A stretch of 5,202 nucleotides of DNA from Salaquimonas sp. (GTDB taxonomy: Bacteria; Pseudomonadota; Alphaproteobacteria; Rhizobiales; Rhizobiaceae), in NCBI GenBank assembly GCA_024639745.1, contig JAHEHW010000164.1:1-5202 (forward strand), written 5' to 3'. The translations under genes and the position numbers were made by a program. This document shows positions 1 through 5,202 of the stretch, one piece after another. Each line of letters opens with the position of its first letter. Position 1 is the stretch's first letter. The notes beneath the pieces were generated by a model. It had not been told where the DNA came from. It did not search any database and worked only from the letters and a program-made list of their open reading frames with translations.

Positions 1-858
1 CCCGATCACCAGACTGTCGTTTCCGGGGTCGAGGGCTCGAAGGATCAAGGGTGCGCCCCGATCCTTCCTGACATGACCGTTGCCGGCGATCATTACTGCC
101 TTGCCGCTCTCATTTGCTCCCTCGAACATTGCCTCGGCGAGCGATCCGTCGCGGGCACGTTGAACGGGGATCATCCCTGTAAGGGCTGCTTTGGGCATCA
201 GACCGCAATGGGATTCCTCAAGCTCGGTCAAAAGATCATCGCGCAAAGCAGCCGGCAACGCTTCGTCAAGACCCCATGCCGTTCTTTCCTGAGTCTCTAA
301 AACCGAAGTTCCGTTTTGGCCGATCTCCATGACGAGATCGCGGTCAACACCGCCGGCAATAACAGACAGTTCGTTCTCGATGATTACGTCCATGATCGGC
401 TGAAAGAGACTCCAGGCAGGCCAGCCGCGCTCTTCCCAGTTGACGGCATTACCAAATGTCTCGGCAGTTGCGGTGCTGCTGCTCAGGAAAGTATCGACTC
501 GTCCCTGCATCGACCGCGGGATCATTTCGAAGATGACAGCGGGTTTCCCCCCGGTTCCTCCTGCAGCTCCAAGCCACTTCGCCTGGTTTTGATGATGCTG
601 CGGATTGTCGTGGATTTCGCCGATCAGGATGTATTTTGCCTGCGCGATCAAGTCGCTCAAATCCTTATTTGTCAGTTCTTCACCTTCAGCGGTCCAGATC
701 GTGCCGTTCAATGGATGCGCTGCCAGCCCATCCCACTGTGCGGTTGTCTGCTGGGCCTGGGTGCCTGCGGGCCAGATGGCCAGAAAAAGCGCCATTGCCA
801 GCGCTTTCAGGGGGCGGTTTCCGGAGCAAATGCGATTCAATTCAAAGTCTTGCGACAT
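1..858 (-). CDS. ChaN-family (haem/iron-linked) exported protein, C-terminus cut by window edge
   Basis: An open frame of 286 codons runs from an ATG at 858 to the left edge without a stop, so the C-terminus is missing. Residues about 15-35 form a Sec-type signal peptide: Arg/Lys, then a hydrophobic run around ALAMALFLAIW, then a likely cut after TQA. There is no lipobox, although the Campylobacter ChaN is a lipoprotein. The family signature is clear: GEIHDNPQHHQ at 80-90, VIFEMIP at 108-114, an HCGLMP segment with a following QRARD in the last third, and AGNGHVR at 258-264. ChaN-like proteins have been linked to haem binding and iron uptake, and belong to a wider Tiki/TraB/EreA-like fold group with conserved His/Glu residues. 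The role here is therefore probably periplasmic, but unproven. The start is supported by the signal peptide directly behind it; the ribosome site is weak (GGA at 867-865). The gene is divergent from the exported-protein gene at 969. Confidence 0.88.
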   Translation of the reverse strand, partial: MSQDFELNRICSGNRPLKALAMALFLAIWPAGTQAQQTTAQWDGLAAHPLNGTIWTAEGEELTNKDLSDLIAQAKYILIGEIHDNPQHHQNQAKWLGAAGGTGGKPAVIFEMIPRSMQGRVDTFLSSSTATAETFGNAVNWEERGWPAWSLFQPIMDVIIENELSVIAGGVDRDLVMEIGQNGTSVLETQERTAWGLDEALPAALRDDLLTELEESHCGLMPKAALTGMIPVQRARDGSLAEAMFEGANESGKAVMIAGNGHVRKDRGAPLILRALDPGNDSLVIG

Positions 859-892
859 CTGGTTTCCATTGCGATTCAAGTAACGGCGACAG

Positions 893-902
893 TTGCATGC
901 AA
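893..902. promoter_or_regulatory. Perfect 10-bp palindrome TTGCATGCAA in divergent intergenic region
   Basis: The 110-base gap between the two divergent starts (858 and 969) contains this exact palindrome. It presents TTGCAT, a fair -35-like hexamer, on both strands. On the minus strand TTGCAT (902-897) is followed after 17 bases by TTGAAT (879-874), a 4/6 match to a -10 box, though this would leave a very short leader. On the plus strand TCTAAT (914-919) follows after only 15 bases. It could be an operator or part of overlapping promoters; I recognise no specific regulator box. Confidence 0.3.
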
Positions 903-957
903 ATGAGCTAGGCTCTAATCCTGTCGCTTCAATGGGCGAGGCGTTTCGTCTCGCATC

Positions 958-962
958 GGGGA
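958..962 (+). promoter_or_regulatory. Ribosome binding site deciding the 969 start
   Basis: GGGGA lies 6 bases before the ATG at 969. The frame is open upstream only to a TAG at 909-911, with no better ATG, GTG or TTG in between. The ATG at 969 is therefore the natural start. Confidence 0.6.
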
Positions 963-968
963 TCTCAC

Positions 969-1772
969 ATGCGCGATCCGGTCATTCTGCGGCTCTCGCA
1001 ATTTTCCATTCTCTCTTCCTGTTCGCTTGCCGTAGCTGAGAATGCGGTTTCGCAATCGGAGGCAATGGAGCGATACATACAGACAGGTTGGACCGTGCTT
1101 GCCGAGGCGAATGGCGATCTGAATGGTGATGATTTGGCTGATCATGCCGTCGTTATTGAGGCGCCGGAGAGTGTCGTCGAGCCGTCCAGTTCCTGTGATG
1201 GAAGCGACGATTACTCCGATGCGCCGGTCCGGCGTTTGATCGTCGAACTTGCTGAAGGGGAAGCGCCGGCCGTTCTGGTGCTGGATGATCCTCGTACGGT
1301 TCTAAGGTCCGATCAGGGCGGCGTCTTCGGCGATCCGTTTGAGGATGTGTCGATCGAAAACGGCGGCGTTACAGTGCGCCATTACAGAGGGTCGCGATGG
1401 CGCTGGGGTGACACGACGCGATTTCGCTTGGAAGACGGAGCATGGCTGATAACCGGTCGGACCGAGTTCCAGCACGACTCAATCTCTAACCAGTCGATCG
1501 AGTATGACTACAACGCGCTCTCCGGCAGGGTGAAGGTTTCGGTCGAAGAGAGCCCTGACCCCGTCATGGCGCCGGAAATGCCCGACTGCGTTCAATGCCG
1601 AATTGGCGATTCCTGCCCCAATGACTCGGGTTGCTATGCCGGAAGCAAGGCCATGAAAACGGGTGAGTATTGGTTTGACGCGGCAATAAAGAAACGGGTC
1701 CGGGTGGGCGAACTGCGTTGCTGGCTGGAGCAGCCCGGCTTTTATGGCCAGACCGGTTTTCAATCGCCCTGA
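969..1772 (+). CDS. Predicted exported protein with calcium-type loop and C-terminal cysteine cluster; function unknown
   Basis: This is a 267-residue protein whose function I do not recognise. The N-terminus looks like an export signal of modest quality: Arg at 2 and 8, a short apolar stretch, and a possible cut after AVA (21-23). LSSC at 15-18 also fits a lipobox, so a lipoprotein is possible. At 50-58, DLNGDDLAD fits the DxNxDxxxD calcium loop seen in FG-GAP/VCBS-like repeats and in secreted 'DLNGDG-D' proteins. The segment at about 140-165 (WRWGDTTRFRLEDGAWLITGR) resembles the beta-rich end of such proteins. Only one such repeat is present, so this is not a multi-blade propeller. Residues 207-222 carry CxxC-x5-C-x5-C, and two further cysteines lie at 75 and 251. 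In the periplasm these would most likely form disulfides. The gene is divergent from the ChaN-family gene and converges on the flavoenzyme gene, 8 bases from its stop. Confidence 0.8.
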   Translation: MRDPVILRLSQFSILSSCSLAVAENAVSQSEAMERYIQTGWTVLAEANGDLNGDDLADHAVVIEAPESVVEPSSSCDGSDDYSDAPVRRLIVELAEGEAPAVLVLDDPRTVLRSDQGGVFGDPFEDVSIENGGVTVRHYRGSRWRWGDTTRFRLEDGAWLITGRTEFQHDSISNQSIEYDYNALSGRVKVSVEESPDPVMAPEMPDCVQCRIGDSCPNDSGCYAGSKAMKTGEYWFDAAIKKRVRVGELRCWLEQPGFYGQTGFQSP

Positions 1773-1780
1773 GGGCAGCG

Positions 1781-4216
1781 TTACCCGCGAAGTCTTTGCC
1801 CCTCCGGATCGAATGGGGGTTTTGCCAGAATGATGGCGCGGTGCGGTTTGCCTAGAACAGCTATATCGAACTCTTCCCCGGCGACAGCATGGGCGGTTTT
1901 CACGAATCCCAGTGCGATGGATTTGCCGACGCTATGGCCATAAGCACCGGATGACACGCGACCTACCGGTTTGCCATCGCGCGAGAAAATCGGCTCGCCA
2001 CCAGCGGCGTCTGCGGTTTCAGTCTCAATCTCGAAGGTGACCAGTTTCTCTCTTGGCTCTTTGTCTTTCAGGGCTTCATATGCGGCCTTGCCCATGAATT
2101 CCGGCTTGTCGAGCTTGATCAACCGATCAAGACCAACTTCCTTCGGCCAATATTCGGGCGAGTATTCCCGGCCCCAGGAGCCATAGCCTTTTTCAACCCG
2201 CAGCGAGAGGAGCGACCTGCTGCCGACCGGCGTAACGCCCAGGTCGGCACCGGCTTCCAGCAAGGCATCGTAGAGCGAAAGCTGATCGGCCTCATCGACA
2301 TATACTTCCCATCCGAGATCACCGGTGAAGGATACGCGAAGCGCTACAGCATCTGCCCCCGCGATCTGAATCCGCTTTGAACGCATGAATTTCCAGGATT
2401 CATTGGAAAGGTCGGAATTGGTCAGCCGCTGCAGAAGTTCGCGGGATTTCGGACCTGCGATATTGCAGCCTGCCTTGGCGTTGGTCATGACATCGAAAGA
2501 GACCCCTTCGGGCAGCGGGATGCTGTCGAAGAAACGCTTGTGATAGCGCTCAGCCATGCCGGAGCCGACCATGTAATAGGCGTCGTCATCGAGCTTGGTA
2601 ATCGTGAAGTCACCGGCAATGCCGCCACGCACGCCAAGCATAGGCGTCAGACAAGAGCGGCCAGTTTCCGTCGGAACCTTGTTGCCCACCAATTTTTCAA
2701 GCCATTCATGAGCACTAGGGCCGGTAATCGAATATTTTGCGAAGTTCGATACATCGATGATCCCGACATCATTGCGCAGCGCATTGCATTCGCGGGCGAC
2801 CTCATGGAACCAGGGCTGTCTTTCGAAGCCGTAGGTCTCGCTCGCTTCACGATCCTTGCCCGCATACCAGAGCGGATGCTCCCAACCGAAATTGAGGCCG
2901 AAGACCGCGCCCAATTGTTTCTGGCGTTCGTAGGCGGGGCGGGTCTTTACCGGTCTGCCGGCTTCGCGCTCCTCATAGGGGAAATGGATCTTGAAGCGGT
3001 GCGAATAACAGTCGAGCGCCCGCGCCTTGACGAAGGATTTTGGCGTCCAGTCGATGCCGAAACGAGCAAGGTCCCAGGGGAACATGTCGAGTTCCGGCTC
3101 GCCCTGCACGATCCATTGCGCCAGCATCATGCCCAGGCCGCCGGACTGGGAGAAGCCGGGGATGATACCGTTGCAGCAATAGTAGTTCTTCAGTTCGGGA
3201 ACCGGTCCAAACAGTGCGGCGGAGTCCGGTGACCAGATCATCGGTCCGTTGATCCCGCGTTTGAGGCCGGCATTGCCGAGGGCCGGCACGCGCTCGCAGG
3301 CACGCATGAAGTTTTCCTCGATGCGTTCCAGATCGTCGGGAAAGAGTTCATGGCCGAAATCCAGTGGAGTGCCATCCTCCGCCCAGAATCTTCCGTCCTT
3401 CTCGTAGGCGCCGATGAGCAGGCCCTTGCCTTCCTGGCGCATGTAATATTCTCCATCGCGGTCCGCGACGGAGGGCAAACGGCGATCGAGCGCGGCGATT
3501 TCGGGCATGGTCTCGGTCACAAAATACTGATGCTCCATGGTCATCAGCGGCAGTTCGAAACCGGCCAGTTTGGCGACTTCGCGTCCCCATAGACCCGCAG
3601 CGTTGACGACGACGTCTGCATGGATGTTTCCCTTCGGCGTTTCCACCGTCCACTTACCGTCAGGCTTCTGGGTGGTTGCCGTTACAGGGCAGAATCGCTC
3701 GATACGGACACCGCGCTGGCGCGCCCCCTGAGCGTAGGCGTTGGTAACGCCGGACGGGTCGACATTTCCGCCGTCCTTTTCAAACATGATGCAGCGAATG
3801 CCGTCGAAATTGACGAGCGGGTGCATTTCCTCCGCTTCGGCGCGCGACAATTCGTAGAAATCCACCCCGAAATATTTCGCCTTTGCGGCCTGTATGCGGA
3901 GCTGATGTTCACGATCCGTGGTCTGGGCCAGATAAAGCGAGCCGGGCTGGAATACCCCGCAACTTTGGCCGGTTTCCGCTTCCAACTCCTTGTAAAGCCG
4001 CATGGTGTAATATTGCAGCTTCGATATGTTGTTGTTGTCATGCAAGCCGTGAAGGTTTGCCGCCGCGTGCCAGGTGGAGCCGGATGTCAGCTCGTCGCGT
4101 TCCAGCAATATGCAATCGGTCCAACCGAGCTTTGCGAGATGGTAAAGGATGGAACAGCCAACCAGTCCGCCGCCAATGACGACAGCGCGGGCATGCGAGG
4201 GAAGGGGGGTGCTCAT
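1781..4216 (-). CDS. FAD-dependent oxidoreductase fused to GcvT-like folate domain (dimethylglycine/sarcosine dehydrogenase family)
   Basis: This 811-residue cytoplasmic flavoenzyme matches the family's usual length of about 800-850. Residues 12-20 (VVIGGGLVG) are the dinucleotide-binding loop and ILLER (36-40) ends the Rossmann beta strand. GSTWHAA at 46-52 matches the family segment whose histidine (here H50) binds FAD covalently. EHQYFV at 228-233 and the GPMIWSPDS...GFSQSGG region at 324-360 complete the oxidase half. A linker follows to about 430. The GcvT half has IIDVSNFAKYSITGP (486-500), GGIAGDFTIT (531-540, D536 at the folate-binding Asp position), SFTGDLGWEVY (629-639) and SLRVEKGYGSWG (671-682), then a C-terminal barrel to the end. 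Known family members oxidise N-methyl groups and transfer the carbon to tetrahydrofolate; the substrate here is unknown. The start was set at ATG 4216, which has GGAG 6 bases upstream and sits close to the Rossmann strand. An in-frame TTG at 4270 lacks a ribosome site. The gene follows a regulator gene on the same strand. Confidence 0.93.
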   Translation of the reverse strand: MSTPLPSHARAVVIGGGLVGCSILYHLAKLGWTDCILLERDELTSGSTWHAAANLHGLHDNNNISKLQYYTMRLYKELEAETGQSCGVFQPGSLYLAQTTDREHQLRIQAAKAKYFGVDFYELSRAEAEEMHPLVNFDGIRCIMFEKDGGNVDPSGVTNAYAQGARQRGVRIERFCPVTATTQKPDGKWTVETPKGNIHADVVVNAAGLWGREVAKLAGFELPLMTMEHQYFVTETMPEIAALDRRLPSVADRDGEYYMRQEGKGLLIGAYEKDGRFWAEDGTPLDFGHELFPDDLERIEENFMRACERVPALGNAGLKRGINGPMIWSPDSAALFGPVPELKNYYCCNGIIPGFSQSGGLGMMLAQWIVQGEPELDMFPWDLARFGIDWTPKSFVKARALDCYSHRFKIHFPYEEREAGRPVKTRPAYERQKQLGAVFGLNFGWEHPLWYAGKDREASETYGFERQPWFHEVARECNALRNDVGIIDVSNFAKYSITGPSAHEWLEKLVGNKVPTETGRSCLTPMLGVRGGIAGDFTITKLDDDAYYMVGSGMAERYHKRFFDSIPLPEGVSFDVMTNAKAGCNIAGPKSRELLQRLTNSDLSNESWKFMRSKRIQIAGADAVALRVSFTGDLGWEVYVDEADQLSLYDALLEAGADLGVTPVGSRSLLSLRVEKGYGSWGREYSPEYWPKEVGLDRLIKLDKPEFMGKAAYEALKDKEPREKLVTFEIETETADAAGGEPIFSRDGKPVGRVSSGAYGHSVGKSIALGFVKTAHAVAGEEFDIAVLGKPHRAIILAKPPFDPEGQRLRG

Positions 4217-4220
4217 TTTG

Positions 4221-4226
4221 CTCTCC
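4221..4226 (-). promoter_or_regulatory. Ribosome binding site of the flavoenzyme gene (GGAGAG)
   Basis: Read on the minus strand, GGAGAG lies 4 bases (6 from the GGAG core) before the ATG at 4216. It decides the start in favour of this ATG over the in-frame TTG at 4270, which would add 18 residues with no family resemblance. Confidence 0.7.
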
Positions 4227-4301
4227 GGCCAGACCTGCCCAAGCTCGATCGTTCTGACCGCTGGGCTCAAGGACGATGTGTGAGGCGCGATTCCCCGTCT
4301 A

Positions 4302-4307
4302 TTAATA
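4302..4307 (-). promoter_or_regulatory. Possible -10 box (TATTAA) for the flavoenzyme gene
   Basis: The only AT-rich patch in the 158-base gap reads TTTTATTAAT on the minus strand (4310-4301). TATTAA matches TATAAT at 4 of 6 positions. I see no good -35 hexamer at 16-18 bases. If this is the -10, the dyad at 4327-4342 would be centred near -40, a position usual for an activator overlapping -35 or for a repressor. This is an inference from position only. Confidence 0.25.
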
Positions 4308-4352
4308 AAAGCGACATTTGATGTAGGAATCTGGTCAGATTCGATCGCTTTT
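4307..4352. repeat. Nested inverted repeat around the dyad; possible weak terminator of the regulator gene
   Basis: AAAAGCGA (4307-4314) and TCGCTTTT (4345-4352) are exact 8-bp complements enclosing the 7-2-7 dyad, with unequal spacers of 12 and 2 bases. In minus-strand RNA this could fold into a stem with an inner hairpin, ending in UUUUAUU, 22 bases after the regulator stop. It could act as a terminator between regulator and enzyme, or the outer arms could be extra contacts for a DNA-binding protein. The stem is AT-rich at its base, so a strong terminator is doubtful. Confidence 0.35.
4327..4342. promoter_or_regulatory. Candidate operator: perfect 7-2-7 dyad upstream of the flavoenzyme gene
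   Basis: GAATCTG-GT-CAGATTC is an exact inverted repeat of 7-bp arms with a 2-base centre. It lies about 110 bases before the enzyme start and 33 bases after the regulator stop. The size suits a dimeric helix-turn-helix protein, and the neighbouring XRE-type regulator is the obvious candidate ligand. The symmetry is visible in the sequence; the binding partner is inferred. Confidence 0.5.
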
Positions 4353-4638
4353 CATTCGTCCGCCCCGAAGCTTTCTATACCTTCTCGGCCAGTTGACGAA
4401 TGAAATCCCCCCGGTCGGGGTCGATTTTCGCCATGCGGACCAGCGTATCGAAGTGCCTCGCCAATTGTTTGACATGCTCCACCGAATTTACGACGAGATA
4501 GAGGTCGCCGAGATAGATTGCCGCCACTTTGGGCCCGAAGACGGTATATGGCGCTACCCGCCGGTCGCGCTGGTCAAAGAGAAACAGACGGAATGTGGGG
4601 TACATTTCATAGATCAGATGGGCCATGTGATGAAGCTG

Positions 4639-4650
4639 CCCCGTCGGTCT
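4639..4650 (-). other. Frameshift junction in the regulator gene
   Basis: On the minus strand the codons GAC CGA CGG GGC (4649-4638) continue the first frame, while CCG ACG GGG CAG (4647-4636) opens the second. Restoring one base between GACCG and ACGGGG would give ...AADR-TGQLHHM... without a break. The GGGG run at 4642-4639 sits at the junction. No X-XXY-YYZ slippery heptamer is present, so programmed -1 slippage is not indicated. Confidence 0.7.
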
Positions 4651-4678
4651 GCTGCGGACAAATCCGCCCACATGCCTT

Positions 4679-4683
4679 CTCCT
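4679..4683 (-). promoter_or_regulatory. Internal AGGAG before a GTG in the downstream frame of the split regulator
   Basis: Minus strand AGGAG (4683-4679) lies 7 bases before GTG 4671, which opens the second frame of the broken regulator. It could allow a separate 98-residue C-terminal fragment (4671-4375) to be made. The same bases encode LGE in the first frame, so the match may be accidental. Confidence 0.3.
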
Positions 4684-5202
4684 AAGGCGAAGCCCTCGAT
4701 GCGCTGAACCGGCATGCGGACTTCCATGTCCGTTTCCGGTCGCCTGGAATAGGTCAACTGCTCGTGTACATCACGTTCCTTCATCGCCAGCTCATCTTTT
4801 GTGTAGCTGTCGAATTCAACGCGGTTTACCGCTTCCGTACGAAGCAGGTCAGGCAGGCTTGCCGGCACATATCTGATTTTGTAACCGGTCGCCTCCTGGT
4901 GCCACCGATTAAGTAGGTTCTGACCGCTGACCCGGTCGGTTTGCTGCAGTTCAAGCATTGGAACCGCCTGTCCGTCGGCTTCCTGTTGGATTGATACGAG
5001 TCCAAGAAGCCAGTCGAGCGAGACACCGCATGTGCGGGCAATCATGTGCAAGGTTTCTGTTCGTGGCAGCCGCGTGGAATTCTCGGCCATGAACTGACTG
5101 AGGGCTGATCGATCTATGCCCACGGATTTCGCAAAACTCGATAGGTTTTCGCGGCGTTGCTCTATCAGTGTGCGCATGCGCTCGCGAAAAATCTCGGCGA
5201 CA

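Larger units (their letters stand above)
4246..4347. repeat. Two inverted copies of a GGTCAGA-n-CGATCG motif
   Basis: Plus strand 4333-4347 reads GGTCAGATTCGATCG. Minus strand 4259-4246 reads GGTCAGAACGATCG. They share GGTCAGA and CGATCG and differ by one or two bases between. One copy overlaps the dyad; the other lies about 75 bases closer to the enzyme start. They could be paired sites for one regulator. CGATCG alone is common in such genomes, so chance is possible. Confidence 0.25.
4375..5202 (-). pseudogene. XRE-family helix-turn-helix regulator, frameshifted; 5' end possibly beyond window
   Basis: Two adjacent frames together make one regulator of about 266 residues, counted from ATG 5177. 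The first frame (5177 to a TGA at 4614-4616) has an XRE-type helix-turn-helix at residues 13-31 (SSFAKSVGIDRSALSQFMA), then CGVSLDWLLGL (50-60), then a sensor-like segment (YVPASLPDLLRTEAV). From about residue 178 the sequence stops making sense (RRGSFITWPI). The other frame picks up exactly there with TGQLHHMAHLIYEMYP, FRLFLFDQRD and a tail ending HVKQLARHFDTLVRMAK, closing with TAG at 4375-4377. A one-base loss near 4639-4650 explains both halves. The first frame stays open upstream to the edge, encoding VAEIFRER before ATG 5177. This looks like the start of helix 1, so the true start may be outside the window. The flavoenzyme gene lies 158 bases downstream on the same strand and is the likely target. 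A sequencing error cannot be excluded. Confidence 0.8.

Noticed and set aside
316..906. Plus-strand open frame of 196 codons
   Set aside because: It lies antisense to the ChaN-family gene, whose minus-strand frame shows family motifs throughout. The plus-strand product has no recognisable feature.
1723..1744. GGCTG-GAG-CAGCC hairpin followed by CCGGCTTTT as terminator
   Set aside because: It lies inside the coding region, ahead of the stop at 1772, with a 5-bp stem and a short T-run.
1766..1776. GCCC-TGA-GGGC hairpin as a bidirectional terminator between the convergent genes
   Set aside because: The stem is only 4 bp with a 3-base loop that includes a stop codon, and there is no T-run on either side.
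2540..3232. Plus-strand open frame of 230 codons
   Set aside because: It is antisense to the flavoenzyme coding region, which is conserved in every segment. Long antisense frames are common in GC-rich genes.
4217..4270. TTG start at 4270 extending the flavoenzyme by 18 residues
   Set aside because: It has no ribosome site, and the added residues are not part of the family's N-terminus. ATG 4216 has GGAG at good spacing.
3620..4321. Plus-strand open frame of 233 codons
   Set aside because: It is antisense to the FAD-binding half of the flavoenzyme, has no family resemblance, and runs through the intergenic dyad.
4217..4374. Glycine or other riboswitch ahead of the GcvT-like enzyme
   Set aside because: I could not find the conserved paired elements of a known riboswitch. 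The visible structure is the DNA dyad and its outer arms.
4639..4650. Programmed -1 ribosomal frameshift joining the two regulator halves
   Set aside because: No slippery heptamer is present at the junction. CGG-GGC does not allow re-pairing in both sites after slipping back one base.

Overview
The window looks like ordinary chromosomal DNA of an alphaproteobacterium. I infer this from the GC-rich codon positions, the compact layout, and the type of dimethylglycine/sarcosine dehydrogenase-like enzyme paired with an XRE-type regulator. I cannot place it to genus. I see no tRNA, rRNA, CRISPR array, insertion sequence or phage gene.

Left part (1-1772): two genes point away from each other across a 110-base gap. 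The minus-strand gene (1-858) runs off the left edge and encodes an exported ChaN-family protein. This family is linked to iron and haem, and its signature motifs are present at both ends. The plus-strand gene (969-1772) encodes a predicted exported protein with a calcium-type DxNxDxxxD loop and a cysteine cluster near its C-terminus. I do not recognise its function. A perfect TTGCATGCAA palindrome lies in the shared upstream region.

Centre (1781-4216, minus): a large intact flavoenzyme of 811 residues. It has an N-terminal FAD-dependent amine oxidase half that keeps the histidine expected to bind FAD covalently, and a C-terminal GcvT-like folate-binding half. It should oxidatively demethylate an N-methylated amine and pass the one-carbon unit to tetrahydrofolate. 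The real substrate is unknown. It converges on the exported-protein gene with only 8 bases between the stop codons.

Right part (4375-5202, minus): an XRE-family regulator lies upstream of the flavoenzyme in the same orientation. Its helix-turn-helix half and its C-terminal half are in different frames, joined by an apparent one-base deletion near 4639-4650, so as written the gene is broken. Its 5' end may lie beyond the right edge. The 158-base gap between regulator and enzyme carries a perfect 7-2-7 dyad (4327-4342), the best operator candidate in the window, nested in a longer imperfect inverted repeat. The simplest reading is a local regulator-plus-enzyme catabolic module whose regulator is damaged or contains a sequencing error.
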